46,869 bases of DNA from CAVXAE01 sp044225565 (GTDB lineage: Bacteria > Pseudomonadota > Gammaproteobacteria > Steroidobacterales > Steroidobacteraceae): the NCBI GenBank assembly GCA_044225565.1, contig JBGAIL010000012.1, forward strand, positions 1 through 46,869. Direction: 5' to 3'. The notes under the pieces are model-generated. The model was not told the origin of the DNA, made no database searches, and worked only from the letters and a program-made list of their open reading frames with translations. Each line of letters opens with the position of its first letter. Positions within the stretch are counted from its first letter, which is position 1. This document shows positions 7,459-15,426 of the stretch, piece by piece. Made by a program: the position numbers and the translations under genes.

Positions 7459-9675
7459 TCATGGTGCCCCGGCTGCATCCGGAAACGGCAGGTCGCGCAC
7501 CCAGTGGTCCAGCCACTCGCCGGTTCGCGTCAGATCGTCCGCGATCGCAGCCGGGCGTTGGAAGACATGGCTCTCATCGTAGACCAGCAAGGCGGCCGGC
7601 ACATTGAAGCGGCGTAGCGCATCGTAGAACGGGCCGCTGTCGGTGACGGGATTCGGGAATTTCGCGCCATAAGGACCATGGGGTGATCCCGTGGCACCCG
7701 CAGACAACAACAGCGTCGGCGTACGCACGCGTTCGACGTGAAGCCCCGGCGATTCTTCCAGAATCCGTGCGCGCTCGGCGGCATCGAAGGGATCGTGGAT
7801 ACCGAAATAGTCGCGCTGCAGGAGTCTCACCCAGCCGTCATGCGGGTAACCGAAAGTGGCGCCCGAGGGATAGAAGAATCCTTCGTGGCTGACGGCAGCC
7901 CTGAAGCGATGGGTCTGCGTGATCGCATAAGCCGTCAGGCCCGCCCCATAGCTGTGGCCGAGCATGGCCGTGCGTTCGGGATCGGCAATGCCTTCGGCAA
8001 TCAGCAGATCCAGCCCCGCCAGCGCATCGGCCAGCGGGTCGCGGTAGCGATTCCTGCCGGTGCGGATCGCGTCGTGGAACTCAGCGCCATAGCCGCCCCG
8101 GCCCCTGGTGTTGGGAATCAGGACGGCGTAACCGCGCGCGGCAAGAGGCAGGTAGGCACTCCAGCCGTCGCGGGCGAAGCCGCGAAGAACCATGCCGGGT
8201 CCACCCGTGTTGTAGAGCAGCGTCGGCAATGGCGCTCGTGCATGCCCCTGCGTTCGGACTGACGCAGGTGTGAGCAGTAGACCATGAATGGTGAACCTGC
8301 CATCGGTGCTCGGCCAACTCATCTCTTCCGTATGCACCAGCTCATCCAGCGAAAAATCTGGCGACAGATTCGTCAACTGGACTGCCGCGCCGGCCGGCTG
8401 GGCCCGTGCATCAAGCGCAACAAAAAACAACTCCGCCGGCGTGGTGAGTGATTCCCGCGTGAACACCATCAAACGTCCATCCGCGCTGAAGCTGCGATTG
8501 TCCTCATACGCAAGGTGCAACTGCGATGCCTGCGGGAGAACGGTTGTGGTCCGCGAGGAGACGTCGGCGCGTACGAAACGCTGTGCCATGCCTACAGAAG
8601 CCACGTAGCGGAAGTCACCGGCATCGGCTGACCAGTGACAGCTCCCCAGCCCCATGGGCGTTTCGTCCTGTGGAAAACCGACGACCGGGCCGCCTTCCGC
8701 GCGCACCAAAGCCGGCCATCCGGGGCGATAGGCCGGAAACCGGTGTTGTGTCGTGAAGGCAATCCAGCGTCCGTCCGGCGACCAGCACGGCTGCGCGTCA
8801 GCGCCTGGCTGGGTGACCAGCGGGCGGATGCGCCCGGTCGCCACGTCGACCACCACGAGGTCGGCGTCGATGTTGTATCCCCAGTCGCCGAAGCTCATCG
8901 GTGTATCAACCGGGTTGATCGCGACAGCGAGCGAGCCTTCATCCGGCGACCAATCGAAATTATTGCCGCGGGCGACGCTCATCGAACCGGAAGTCAGCTG
9001 CCTTACCTCGCCGCTGCGCACATCCAGCACGAACAGCACCATCACCGGCTCGTTGTCCGGCTGGATCGATTCGTAGGCAACGCCACGCCTGGGGTCGAGC
9101 GGAGCCGGCCGTGTCAGCGCCGCAGTAAATGCCACGCGATTGCCGCGCGGCGACCACTTGTAGTCCGCCGTCACCGGCCTGCCGCGTACCGGAAACGGCG
9201 TTATCGCGCCCGTTTTGATGTCGTGACAAACAAAGCGCGCGCCGCCCTGCGCCGGTTCTCTGAGAATCATGCTCAGACAGCTGCCGTCCGGATGCCAGCG
9301 CACACCACTTGCGCCGGCAGGCAGCACCAGCGGCACAGGTTCGGCGGCCGGCTCACCCGCGCGCGGCAGACGCTGCAGCAGGCGCTGCGTGGTGAGTTCG
9401 TTGGCTTCCACCGAACGCCGCGTCACCGTATAGGTCACCCAGGCGCCATCCTGCGACACCGCCACCGCGCCCAGTTGCGCTGTTCCAGCAACGAGTGCCG
9501 CCGCGGCGGCAGCCGTCAAGTCCCCCGAATCCCTGGCCTGCACCAGCGCTGCCAGCATCGCCAGGGCCACTCCCAGCCATCTACACCTCCACGCCACACT
9601 CCTCGCTGGAAGACGCACGGGTGATGCCGCATTCCGCCTGGCGAATCCGCCAAGGCGTTCGCTGAACCTCACCAT
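7459..9675 (-). CDS. S9 family peptidase-like protein with atypical acid residue
   Basis: 738 residues. Its ATG lies inside the last codons of the upstream receptor gene (7-bp overlap), so it is co-transcribed with that receptor. A hydrophobic segment near residues 30-47 is probably a signal peptide; a later start would give a more usual leader. The middle carries PD40 propeller motifs (SPDEGSLAVAI, SPDGRWIAFTT). The catalytic domain has the nucleophile S575 in GHSYGA and a plausible H703 in DESHVF. The place where S9 enzymes carry the triad Asp (usually LLLHGxxD) reads LLLSAGATG with T662 instead, followed by a Pro/Gly-rich insertion; D679 shortly after might substitute. Activity is therefore uncertain. 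Likely acts on material taken up by the receptor. Confidence 0.83.
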   Translation of the reverse strand: MVRFSERLGGFARRNAASPVRLPARSVAWRCRWLGVALAMLAALVQARDSGDLTAAAAAALVAGTAQLGAVAVSQDGAWVTYTVTRRSVEANELTTQRLLQRLPRAGEPAAEPVPLVLPAGASGVRWHPDGSCLSMILREPAQGGARFVCHDIKTGAITPFPVRGRPVTADYKWSPRGNRVAFTAALTRPAPLDPRRGVAYESIQPDNEPVMVLFVLDVRSGEVRQLTSGSMSVARGNNFDWSPDEGSLAVAINPVDTPMSFGDWGYNIDADLVVVDVATGRIRPLVTQPGADAQPCWSPDGRWIAFTTQHRFPAYRPGWPALVRAEGGPVVGFPQDETPMGLGSCHWSADAGDFRYVASVGMAQRFVRADVSSRTTTVLPQASQLHLAYEDNRSFSADGRLMVFTRESLTTPAELFFVALDARAQPAGAAVQLTNLSPDFSLDELVHTEEMSWPSTDGRFTIHGLLLTPASVRTQGHARAPLPTLLYNTGGPGMVLRGFARDGWSAYLPLAARGYAVLIPNTRGRGGYGAEFHDAIRTGRNRYRDPLADALAGLDLLIAEGIADPERTAMLGHSYGAGLTAYAITQTHRFRAAVSHEGFFYPSGATFGYPHDGWVRLLQRDYFGIHDPFDAAERARILEESPGLHVERVRTPTLLLSAGATGSPHGPYGAKFPNPVTDSGPFYDALRRFNVPAALLVYDESHVFQRPAAIADDLTRTGEWLDHWVRDLPFPDAAGAP

Positions 9676-12335
9676 GCCTTGGTGAGGCCGAGCGTGACCA
9701 TGCGGCCGATGGCGTCGGCGTTGAACCGATCATAGATCCCGGCGCTGTCTGCAATGGTGACGGGTGGCCGGCGATTGAACAGGTTGCTGGCGGCGATCGA
9801 CCCGCTCAGGCCGTTCAGCCATCCCGCGGCGGAACGGCCGAAGTCGTAGCGGACGTTCATGTCGACGGTCGTCCAGCTGGAGATCGGCGGTCCGCCGATA
9901 TTCTCCCGATAGCTGTCCGTGTAGTTCACGAAGCCGTTCACGCTCCACTGGTCGTGGCTCCAGCCCAGGCGACCGCGTGCGCGCAGATCCACCGGGCGCC
10001 CCCGGATGTTCAAGGTGACGGCCTCGGGCGAGGTGGGCGTCACCCGCAGGGACTGGTCGAGGATATAGGCAACATTGAGGTCCGCTCTGAACTCTCCGAC
10101 CCTCGATACCCATCCGTAGCTCAGTCCCACATCCAGCAAGCGGCTGCGCACGGCCGAAAGGTTCTGGTATCGATCGTCCATGATGACCTCGACGGCACTG
10201 AACGGGGTCGTGGGCGGGATGCCCCCCTGATACAAAAGCGTGGTCGCCCCGCTGACGATGTCGGCGATCAACTGGTCGAATGCCGCGTTTCCGGCGACAT
10301 CGCCGGCGGGCGGCCGACGGGTGATCAGATTGGCATACGCGGCTTCCTGCAGCAGGCTCACCCGCGGGATATCGATCTTGTCGGTGAAATCGATGTCGTT
10401 GTAGGTCAGCGACAGGCGCAGTCCCGGCAGCCGGGCCGGCTGCAGGTCCAGCCCCAGCGTCCAGCTGGTCGACTCCTCCGGCTCCAGCTCCGCGCCATAG
10501 AGGGATCGGATGACGGCCAGCGACGTGCCGCCGTTCTCCGGTGTGTCCGGTGTATTGACGAATCTCACCGTCCGCTGGGGGTTCTCGAACGAAGCGGAGA
10601 TGTTGAACAGGGTCGGCGCCTTGAAGGACTGCCCCCAGGTGCCGCGCAGCCTGACCCCCTCGACGGCCTCCCACAGCAGGCTGAAGCGCGGCTTGAAGGC
10701 GTTCGAGAAATCTTCGTACCTTTCGTACCGCGCCGAAGCGGTGAACTCCAGTCGCTCCATGCCGCGGCGGCGGTTTCCCGCCCCCACCAGCGGCGCAAAG
10801 AACTCGCCATACAACGCCGGCGTCTCACGATCGTTGTCGATGGATACGAAGTCGTCCGTGGAGCCGAAGTATTCCTGCGTCAGGTATTGCATGCCGAATG
10901 CCGTCCGCGCCATGCCTCCCGGCAGCGCGAATGCTTCGCCGTCCGCCCGCACGTCGTAACTGATCGTCTTTCCCTTCGTCACCTGAAAGAAACCGGGGAT
11001 GGGAAAGCTGAGGAACTCGGCCTCCTGCGCTATCTCGCTGTGGTTGTAGGTGACGCTGCCATCCAGTTGCCAGTTCCGGCCGAACGACACCCTCGCTCCC
11101 GCCGTGCCGCCATAACTCGTATGCTCGTTGTCGAAAGTCATCACGAAAGAGCGGGTGGTCATGTCCTGGGCGCGTCGGGTGTATCTTCCCTCCGCGTACA
11201 GCTCCCAGCGGTCGGAGACCTTCTGTTCGATCGATCCCTGCAAACCGTGCAGGGTGTGAGGGCTCGCCGGATCGACCTGGCTATAGCCCGGATTGGACGT
11301 CGCCTCGCGGTCGGCAGCCGCAAGGATGTTCTGGTTTTCGTAGCTGTAGTTGAGCAGGCCGTGGCCGGAGTGCCAGGAGGCTCCCAGGCTCTGGGTCGCC
11401 CGCCAGCGCTGATGTGCGCTGCTGCGGGTGTCGTGACCGTAGTACACGTCGGTTTCCGCTCCGGTGAAGTCCTTCCGCAGAATGACGTTGATGACTCCGC
11501 CGATCGCGTCGGAGCCGTAGACGGCCGCTGCACCGTCTGTCAGCACCTCGATCCGCTCGATCGCGTTCAGTGGAATCGTGGACAGATCCACGCCCAGCTG
11601 CTCGTAAGCCGCCGCCGTGCGGCGGCCGTTGATGAGAACCAGGGTGTAGGTGCTGCCGAGGCCGCGCAGGTCGGGCAGGCTGACGCCGAAGGAATTCTGC
11701 GGGACGCGAAAGTTCTGTGGCAGGGCCTGCAGCACTTCCGGCAAGGTGGGGAGCCCGGTATCGCGGATGTCCTCCCGCGACAAGGAAATCGTCGGCAGTG
11801 CATCGTTCTGCACGCCGCGGATGTGCGAGCCCGTCACCACGACCTCGAGTTTCGCCGGGTCCTGCGATTCGCTGTCGCGACTCGAAGCAGGGTTCTCCTC
11901 GTCTTCACTGGCGCTGCCGGTGTCTCGATCGGTCGTTGACTGAACGTTCTGCGCCAGGCGTATGACGCCTTGGGTTCCCTCATCCCCGGCCCCCGTCCCG
12001 TCGCCGGTAGAGGGGAATCGGGCGGTCGGATGTTCGGAGAGGATCATGACGGTTTTGTCGTCGGTGGTGCGGTAGGTGAGCCCGGTGTCTCTCAGGAGCG
12101 CCTTGAGCGCTTCTTCGGTCGTCAGCTGCGCTTTGAGCGGCCTTGCGGAGAGGCCATCGACGAGGCTTTGATCGAAAAGGATGTTGCTGCTGGTCTGCCC
12201 TGCGATGGCGCGCAGTGAGGCTGCAAGCGGCTGGGCGGGTAGATTGAATTCCGTTCTGGAGCCGTCCGCGTGCGCGAGCTGCACGTCAAGGAGGAGGGTC
12301 GCAACGGTAGCGGCAACGAGACTGGATCTGCGCAT
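9669..12335 (-). CDS. TonB-dependent outer-membrane receptor with N-terminal STN signalling domain (FecA type)
   Basis: 888 residues from ATG 12335 (MRRSSLVA); the frame is open further upstream but that part crosses the promoter region and the sigma gene. A signal peptide ends near AHA at about residue 22. Residues about 29-97 form an STN (secretin/TonB N-terminal) domain, which contacts FecR-type anti-sigma factors. A Ser/Asp/Glu-rich linker leads to a TonB box-like KLEVVVTGS, a plug domain (GVSLPDLRGLG, GSDAIGGVINVILRKDF) and a 22-strand barrel ending in TLGLTKAW with a terminal aromatic residue. With the divergent sigma/FecR genes it forms a cell-surface signalling unit. The ligand is unknown; the co-transcribed S9 peptidase hints at peptides rather than iron. 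Confidence 0.9.
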   Translation of the reverse strand: MRRSSLVAATVATLLLDVQLAHADGSRTEFNLPAQPLAASLRAIAGQTSSNILFDQSLVDGLSARPLKAQLTTEEALKALLRDTGLTYRTTDDKTVMILSEHPTARFPSTGDGTGAGDEGTQGVIRLAQNVQSTTDRDTGSASEDEENPASSRDSESQDPAKLEVVVTGSHIRGVQNDALPTISLSREDIRDTGLPTLPEVLQALPQNFRVPQNSFGVSLPDLRGLGSTYTLVLINGRRTAAAYEQLGVDLSTIPLNAIERIEVLTDGAAAVYGSDAIGGVINVILRKDFTGAETDVYYGHDTRSSAHQRWRATQSLGASWHSGHGLLNYSYENQNILAAADREATSNPGYSQVDPASPHTLHGLQGSIEQKVSDRWELYAEGRYTRRAQDMTTRSFVMTFDNEHTSYGGTAGARVSFGRNWQLDGSVTYNHSEIAQEAEFLSFPIPGFFQVTKGKTISYDVRADGEAFALPGGMARTAFGMQYLTQEYFGSTDDFVSIDNDRETPALYGEFFAPLVGAGNRRRGMERLEFTASARYERYEDFSNAFKPRFSLLWEAVEGVRLRGTWGQSFKAPTLFNISASFENPQRTVRFVNTPDTPENGGTSLAVIRSLYGAELEPEESTSWTLGLDLQPARLPGLRLSLTYNDIDFTDKIDIPRVSLLQEAAYANLITRRPPAGDVAGNAAFDQLIADIVSGATTLLYQGGIPPTTPFSAVEVIMDDRYQNLSAVRSRLLDVGLSYGWVSRVGEFRADLNVAYILDQSLRVTPTSPEAVTLNIRGRPVDLRARGRLGWSHDQWSVNGFVNYTDSYRENIGGPPISSWTTVDMNVRYDFGRSAAGWLNGLSGSIAASNLFNRRPPVTIADSAGIYDRFNADAIGRMVTLGLTKAW

Positions 12336-12394
12336 GTGGTTCCCCGAGGCGGTCCGTCGCTCATGTTGTGGATGGTGTCCCTGTTGCGGGGTAT

Positions 12395-12423
12395 GGACGT
12401 ATTGGTCGTCCGAAAGCCGTAAA
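12395..12423 (-). promoter_or_regulatory. Promoter-like box, proximal copy, upstream of STN receptor
   Basis: Read on the minus strand this is TTTACGGCTTT-C-GGAC, six bases, then ATACGTCC. The CGTCC block resembles ECF -10 elements and the TTTACGG block lies 17 bases upstream of it. It starts about 60 bases before the receptor ATG and has a near copy at 12473-12501 in the same orientation (23 of 29 positions identical). Its role as a promoter for the neighbouring ECF sigma factor is inferred from position and repetition. Confidence 0.45.
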
Positions 12424-12472
12424 AGTCGAGAACCGGCTCGCAGCTTCGCTTGCGCCGGCACATTCGGAGAGA

Positions 12473-12501
12473 GGACGCATGAGCTGTCCAAAAGCCGTAA
12501 A
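12473..12501 (-). promoter_or_regulatory. Promoter-like box, distal copy, upstream of STN receptor
   Basis: Second copy of the box on the minus strand: TTTACGGCTTT-T-GGAC, six bases, ATGCGTCC. It lies 78 bp upstream of the first copy and points the same way. It sits immediately before the sigma gene, so an ATG at 12501 for that gene would fall inside the box; this favours the later sigma start at 12549. The two copies differ mainly in the spacer, as expected if the outer blocks are the selected part. Confidence 0.42.
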
Positions 12502-12548
12502 TGCCAAAGTGTATGGAAAGCAGGGAATTCCTGTGCGACGCTTGGTGC

Positions 12549-13031
12549 ATGTCTCGCCTCTTCGCTCAGCTGCGCCGCATCAAGCGCCTTTTGCGCAATC
12601 GCGGCGCCACCGTGGAGGACGCCGAGGACCTGGTGCAGGAGGCGGTCCTGCGCCTGCACATCTACACGCGTGAGGGCAACGAGGTCCGCGACGAGGAAGC
12701 CTTCGTGGTGCGCACGGCAATGAACCTCGCGGTAGATGCCAGACGCCGTGCTCATGCCGATTTGTGGTCGAAGCAGCCCGTCGAGGACCTGAACCTCGTC
12801 GATCTCAGTCCGACACCCGATCAGGTTTTCGAGGCCGAACAACGTCTATTGCGCATGAAGGCGATTCTCGAGCGGCTCGGTGACCGGACGCAGGAGATTT
12901 TTTTCATGAACCGCCTGCAGGGTTACAACCACGCGGAGATTGCCGGGAGACTCAATGTTTGCAAGAGCACGGTCGAGAAGCACCTGGCTCGCGCCCTGAC
13001 GGTGGTCACCATGGAAGACTTGAAGCGATGA
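12549..13031 (+). CDS. ECF sigma factor, FecI-like
   Basis: 160 residues from ATG 12549 (MSRLFAQLRRIKRLL); an in-frame ATG at 12501 would add 16 residues but overlaps the receptor promoter box and looks unlike the family. Region 2 is seen in VEDAEDLVQEAVLRLHIY and region 4, the -35-binding helix-turn-helix, in YNHAEIAGRLNVCKSTVEKHL near the C-terminus. Small size and lack of other regions mark an ECF sigma. The FecR-type gene follows with a 4-bp overlap and the STN receptor is divergent, the classic cell-surface signalling layout in which ligand-bound receptor releases the sigma factor to transcribe the receptor gene. Confidence 0.88.
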   Translation: MSRLFAQLRRIKRLLRNRGATVEDAEDLVQEAVLRLHIYTREGNEVRDEEAFVVRTAMNLAVDARRRAHADLWSKQPVEDLNLVDLSPTPDQVFEAEQRLLRMKAILERLGDRTQEIFFMNRLQGYNHAEIAGRLNVCKSTVEKHLARALTVVTMEDLKR

Positions 13032-14356
13032 GCGCCCGGCAAGCTCGCCCGGAAGGCTCGCCCATCCCCCCGTCGGCGATTGCGGAGGCGGGAGTCTGGA
13101 TCGTCCGGCTCAGTGACGACGGTAACAATCGCACGCTCAAGCAAGGGTTGCGGAAGTGGCTGGATGCGGATCCGGTGAACGCCAAAGCGTTCGAGGCGGC
13201 CAGCGACACATGGGAGCTCTCCCAGACTCTGCGTCGAGTGATGCCTGTTCCCCGCGAGCAGAGGCCTTCGCGGATGTTTCGCAGCGAGCCGAAGCGCATC
13301 AGAGCCTGGGCGGCGATTGCCGCTTCAGTGCTCGTCGTCGCAGGTGCCGGGGCATATGTCTATCTCGATCATTTCAGCGTCCTCAGGACGGGAGTCGGCG
13401 AACAGCGCACCCTCGCGCTCGAGGACGGCAGTCGCGTCGTCCTCAACACCGATACCCGAATCGTCGAGCGCTACAGCTCCCGCGAACGGCGCATCGAGCT
13501 CAAGAGCGGCGAGGCTTTCTTCGACGTGGCTCCCCAGGCCACACGCCCTTTCATCGTCAATGCCGGCGGCCGAGCCATTACGGCGCTTGGCACCTCGTTC
13601 GTGGTGCGGGGCGACGAGCGAGAGCTCGCCGTCACGCTGGTTGATGGCAAGGTTGCCGTGAGTGGCGGAAGTGCAGATTCGGGGACCGCAGCTGCTGTCG
13701 GAACCTTCGAGGAGAGGGGTATCGTGTTGGAGCCGGGGGAGCGGGTGACGTTCGTGCACGCGACTCGTTCGGCGCGTGTCGATACGCCCGCGCTGGAGAG
13801 TGTTACGGCGTGGCGTCGCGGACAGGTGGTGTTGGACAAGACGCCGCTGGCGACGGCAATCGAGGAGATGAATCGCTATAGCGAAACGAAGATCGCGTGC
13901 GGCGATGAAAGCGGGAAACCGTCCGGCTGCCCGGATCTGGCCATCAATGGGCTGTTTCAGGCCGGCGACTCGGACAAGTTCGCGAATGTGATTGCACGCC
14001 GAATCCGGCTCCGGGTGTCCGCAAGCCTTAGTGTCTGCGGATTGATTGGCCGATCCGCGGCCGGATTCGGCTCCGGTTCTGACGCAGCGATCGGCGAGAT
14101 TACCGTCCGCGCGGCGGCGCCGTGTAACGCCCAAACTTCTTCATCAGCGCAACCAGCTCATCGTGCGGGATCGCCTTGGCGTAGTGCCCCTTCGTCCCCT
14201 GCATGTCCTTCGCCGCCACCATGGCGTTCACGATCGCTTCTTCCACCGCCTGCACGGTGGCCTCGAGCAGCGAGTCCATCCTGTCGTTCACGAGGAAGCT
14301 CATCTGCGCCATCTCCGTGCTCGCGAGCGCCGGAGTATTGGCTGTGGAGAACGTGA
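13028..14356 (+). CDS. FecR-type anti-sigma/sigma regulator, C-terminus probably frameshifted
   Basis: The start ATG 13028 overlaps the sigma stop. The N-terminal cytoplasmic part (AEAGVWIVRLSDD to WLDADPVNAKAFEAASDTW) matches the FecR N-terminal domain, one membrane helix lies near residues 97-117 (WAAIAASVLVVAGAGAYVYL), then a periplasmic FecR domain (TLALEDGSRVVLNTDTR, LKSGEAFFDVAP) and a C-terminal DUF4974-like part (VVLDKTPLATAIEEMNRYS). Family members are about 320-350 residues. Here the frame runs to 442 by reading 257 bp antisense through the S58 gene, giving a low-complexity Ser/Pro/Arg tail. The other two frames stop at 14031 and 14045, so a small indel near 14015-14030 has probably removed the native stop. 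Confidence 0.82.
   Translation: MSARQARPEGSPIPPSAIAEAGVWIVRLSDDGNNRTLKQGLRKWLDADPVNAKAFEAASDTWELSQTLRRVMPVPREQRPSRMFRSEPKRIRAWAAIAASVLVVAGAGAYVYLDHFSVLRTGVGEQRTLALEDGSRVVLNTDTRIVERYSSRERRIELKSGEAFFDVAPQATRPFIVNAGGRAITALGTSFVVRGDERELAVTLVDGKVAVSGGSADSGTAAAVGTFEERGIVLEPGERVTFVHATRSARVDTPALESVTAWRRGQVVLDKTPLATAIEEMNRYSETKIACGDESGKPSGCPDLAINGLFQAGDSDKFANVIARRIRLRVSASLSVCGLIGRSAAGFGSGSDAAIGEITVRAAAPCNAQTSSSAQPAHRAGSPWRSAPSSPACPSPPPWRSRSLLPPPARWPRAASPSCRSRGSSSAPSPCSRAPEYWLWRT
13998..14071. repeat. 12-bp perfect inverted repeat near the fecR end
   Basis: The arms GCCGAATCCGGC (13998-14009) and GCCGGATTCGGC (14060-14071) are exact reverse complements separated by 50 bases. They flank the place where the FecR frame should end and lie just before the convergent S58 gene. 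This could be a bidirectional transcription barrier or a footprint of the rearrangement that altered the FecR end. There is no T-run, so it is not a classical terminator. Confidence 0.35.
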
Positions 14357-15272
14357 GAAAGATGTCGCCCGAGCCGTTGCCTGCATAGCTGCCCATGCGC
14401 GCGAGCCCCATGCCCGCCCGCTTCGCGATGCGCTTCAGCTGGGTAGGCAACAGCGGCGCATCCGTACCCACCACGATGATGATAGAGCCCGTGTCGCCAG
14501 TGATCTTCGGGTCGGTATAAACGCGATCGTTGCGGATGTGCTGCCCCACCGGCACGCCCGCGATGCGCAACGTATCCCGCACGCCGTAGTTCGCCTGCAC
14601 CAGGGCGCCCACGATGTAGCCGTGGCCCGCTTCCTTCACGGCCCGCGAAGCCGTGCCGATGCCGCACTTGAATTCGTGGCAGATCATCCCGGTGCCGCCG
14701 CCGACGTTGCCTTCGTCCACCGCGCCGCTGCGTGCCCCATCCAGCGCCTGCCAGACATGCTCGGGCTTCACGTGAAAGCCGTTGATGTCGTTGAGCTCGC
14801 CATCCCAGGTTTCGGCAACGACCGGCAGCGACCACCAGTAACCATCGCTATCCGCCGCTCCGTGCCTCACGCGCCAGGCGATCACCGCGTCGCGAGCCAC
14901 GCCGACGCTGTGGGTGTTCGTGATGACGACCGGGCCTTCCATCTGGCCGGATTCGTCGATCCAGGTGGTGCCGGTCATCTCGCCATTGCCGTTGAGCGAG
15001 AACCAGGCGCCGAAGACCGCGGTGTTCGCGCTGGCCGCGCCGCGCGGCAGGACGGCCGTAACCCCGGTGCGAACCTTGCGGCCGCCTTCCAGGTCCTGCA
15101 TGAGCGTGACCTGGCCGACGGTGACCCCGGCGATGTCCGTGATGGCGTTCAGCGGCCCCGGCGTGCCTTCGAAGGGCACGCCCAGGTCGCGGGCACGCGG
15201 CCCGGCTCCGGCAGGGAGGGCGGCGAGAGCGAGCAACAGTGCGAGCAGGGGGCGCATGAGGTCCGCAAGCAT
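14100..15272 (-). CDS. P1/S58 family self-processing aminopeptidase (DmpA/BapA type), exported
   Basis: 390 residues from ATG 15272; an internal ATG at 15257 (MRPLLALLLALAALPAGAG) gives a cleaner signal peptide and may be the real start. The body is a textbook DmpA fold: GTPGPLNAITDIAGVTVG near 37-53, GNVGGGTGMICHEFK at 188-202 and VQANYGVRDTLRIAGVPVG. The proenzyme is cut before a nucleophilic Ser in a Gly/Asn-Ser pair; here G262-S263 in GDTGSIIIV, 128 residues from the C-terminus as in DmpA (375 residues, Ser250). Known members release N-terminal D- or beta-amino acids from small peptides. It is convergent with FecR and divergent from the alpha/beta hydrolase. Confidence 0.88.
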   Translation of the reverse strand: MLADLMRPLLALLLALAALPAGAGPRARDLGVPFEGTPGPLNAITDIAGVTVGQVTLMQDLEGGRKVRTGVTAVLPRGAASANTAVFGAWFSLNGNGEMTGTTWIDESGQMEGPVVITNTHSVGVARDAVIAWRVRHGAADSDGYWWSLPVVAETWDGELNDINGFHVKPEHVWQALDGARSGAVDEGNVGGGTGMICHEFKCGIGTASRAVKEAGHGYIVGALVQANYGVRDTLRIAGVPVGQHIRNDRVYTDPKITGDTGSIIIVVGTDAPLLPTQLKRIAKRAGMGLARMGSYAGNGSGDIFLTFSTANTPALASTEMAQMSFLVNDRMDSLLEATVQAVEEAIVNAMVAAKDMQGTKGHYAKAIPHDELVALMKKFGRYTAPPRGR

Positions 15273-15426
15273 AAAGAAAACCGGCGTGGACGGAAAATCC
15301 GCCTGCGCGACTGAGGTTTTCGCGCCGTCGCTCGTTTAACCCGGAGACGGGTTTCGCAGACGAATCCATCTGCGTCGCCGCGCAAAACAGACCGAACTGC
15401 TCTCACCGGAAAGCGAAACTGCCGCC
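15273..15426. promoter_or_regulatory. Divergent intergenic region with two small hairpins
   Basis: This 154-bp gap separates the divergent S58 peptidase and alpha/beta hydrolase genes and must hold both promoters. Two adjacent stem-loops are visible: AACCCG-GAGA-CGGGTT at 15338-15353 and CGCAGA with TCTGCG just after it (about 15355-15374). No confident -35/-10 pair could be assigned. Confidence 0.25.

Noticed and set aside
12501..12548. Longer start for the sigma factor at ATG 12501
   Set aside because: The extra residues do not resemble the family and the ATG falls within a promoter-like box on the other strand.
14100..15272. GTASR in place of an expected GTSSR in the S58 peptidase, read at first as a lost nucleophile
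   Set aside because: The autoproteolytic Gly-Ser pair of this family lies further on; G262-S263 in GDTGSIIIV is at the right distance from the C-terminus, so the active site looks intact.
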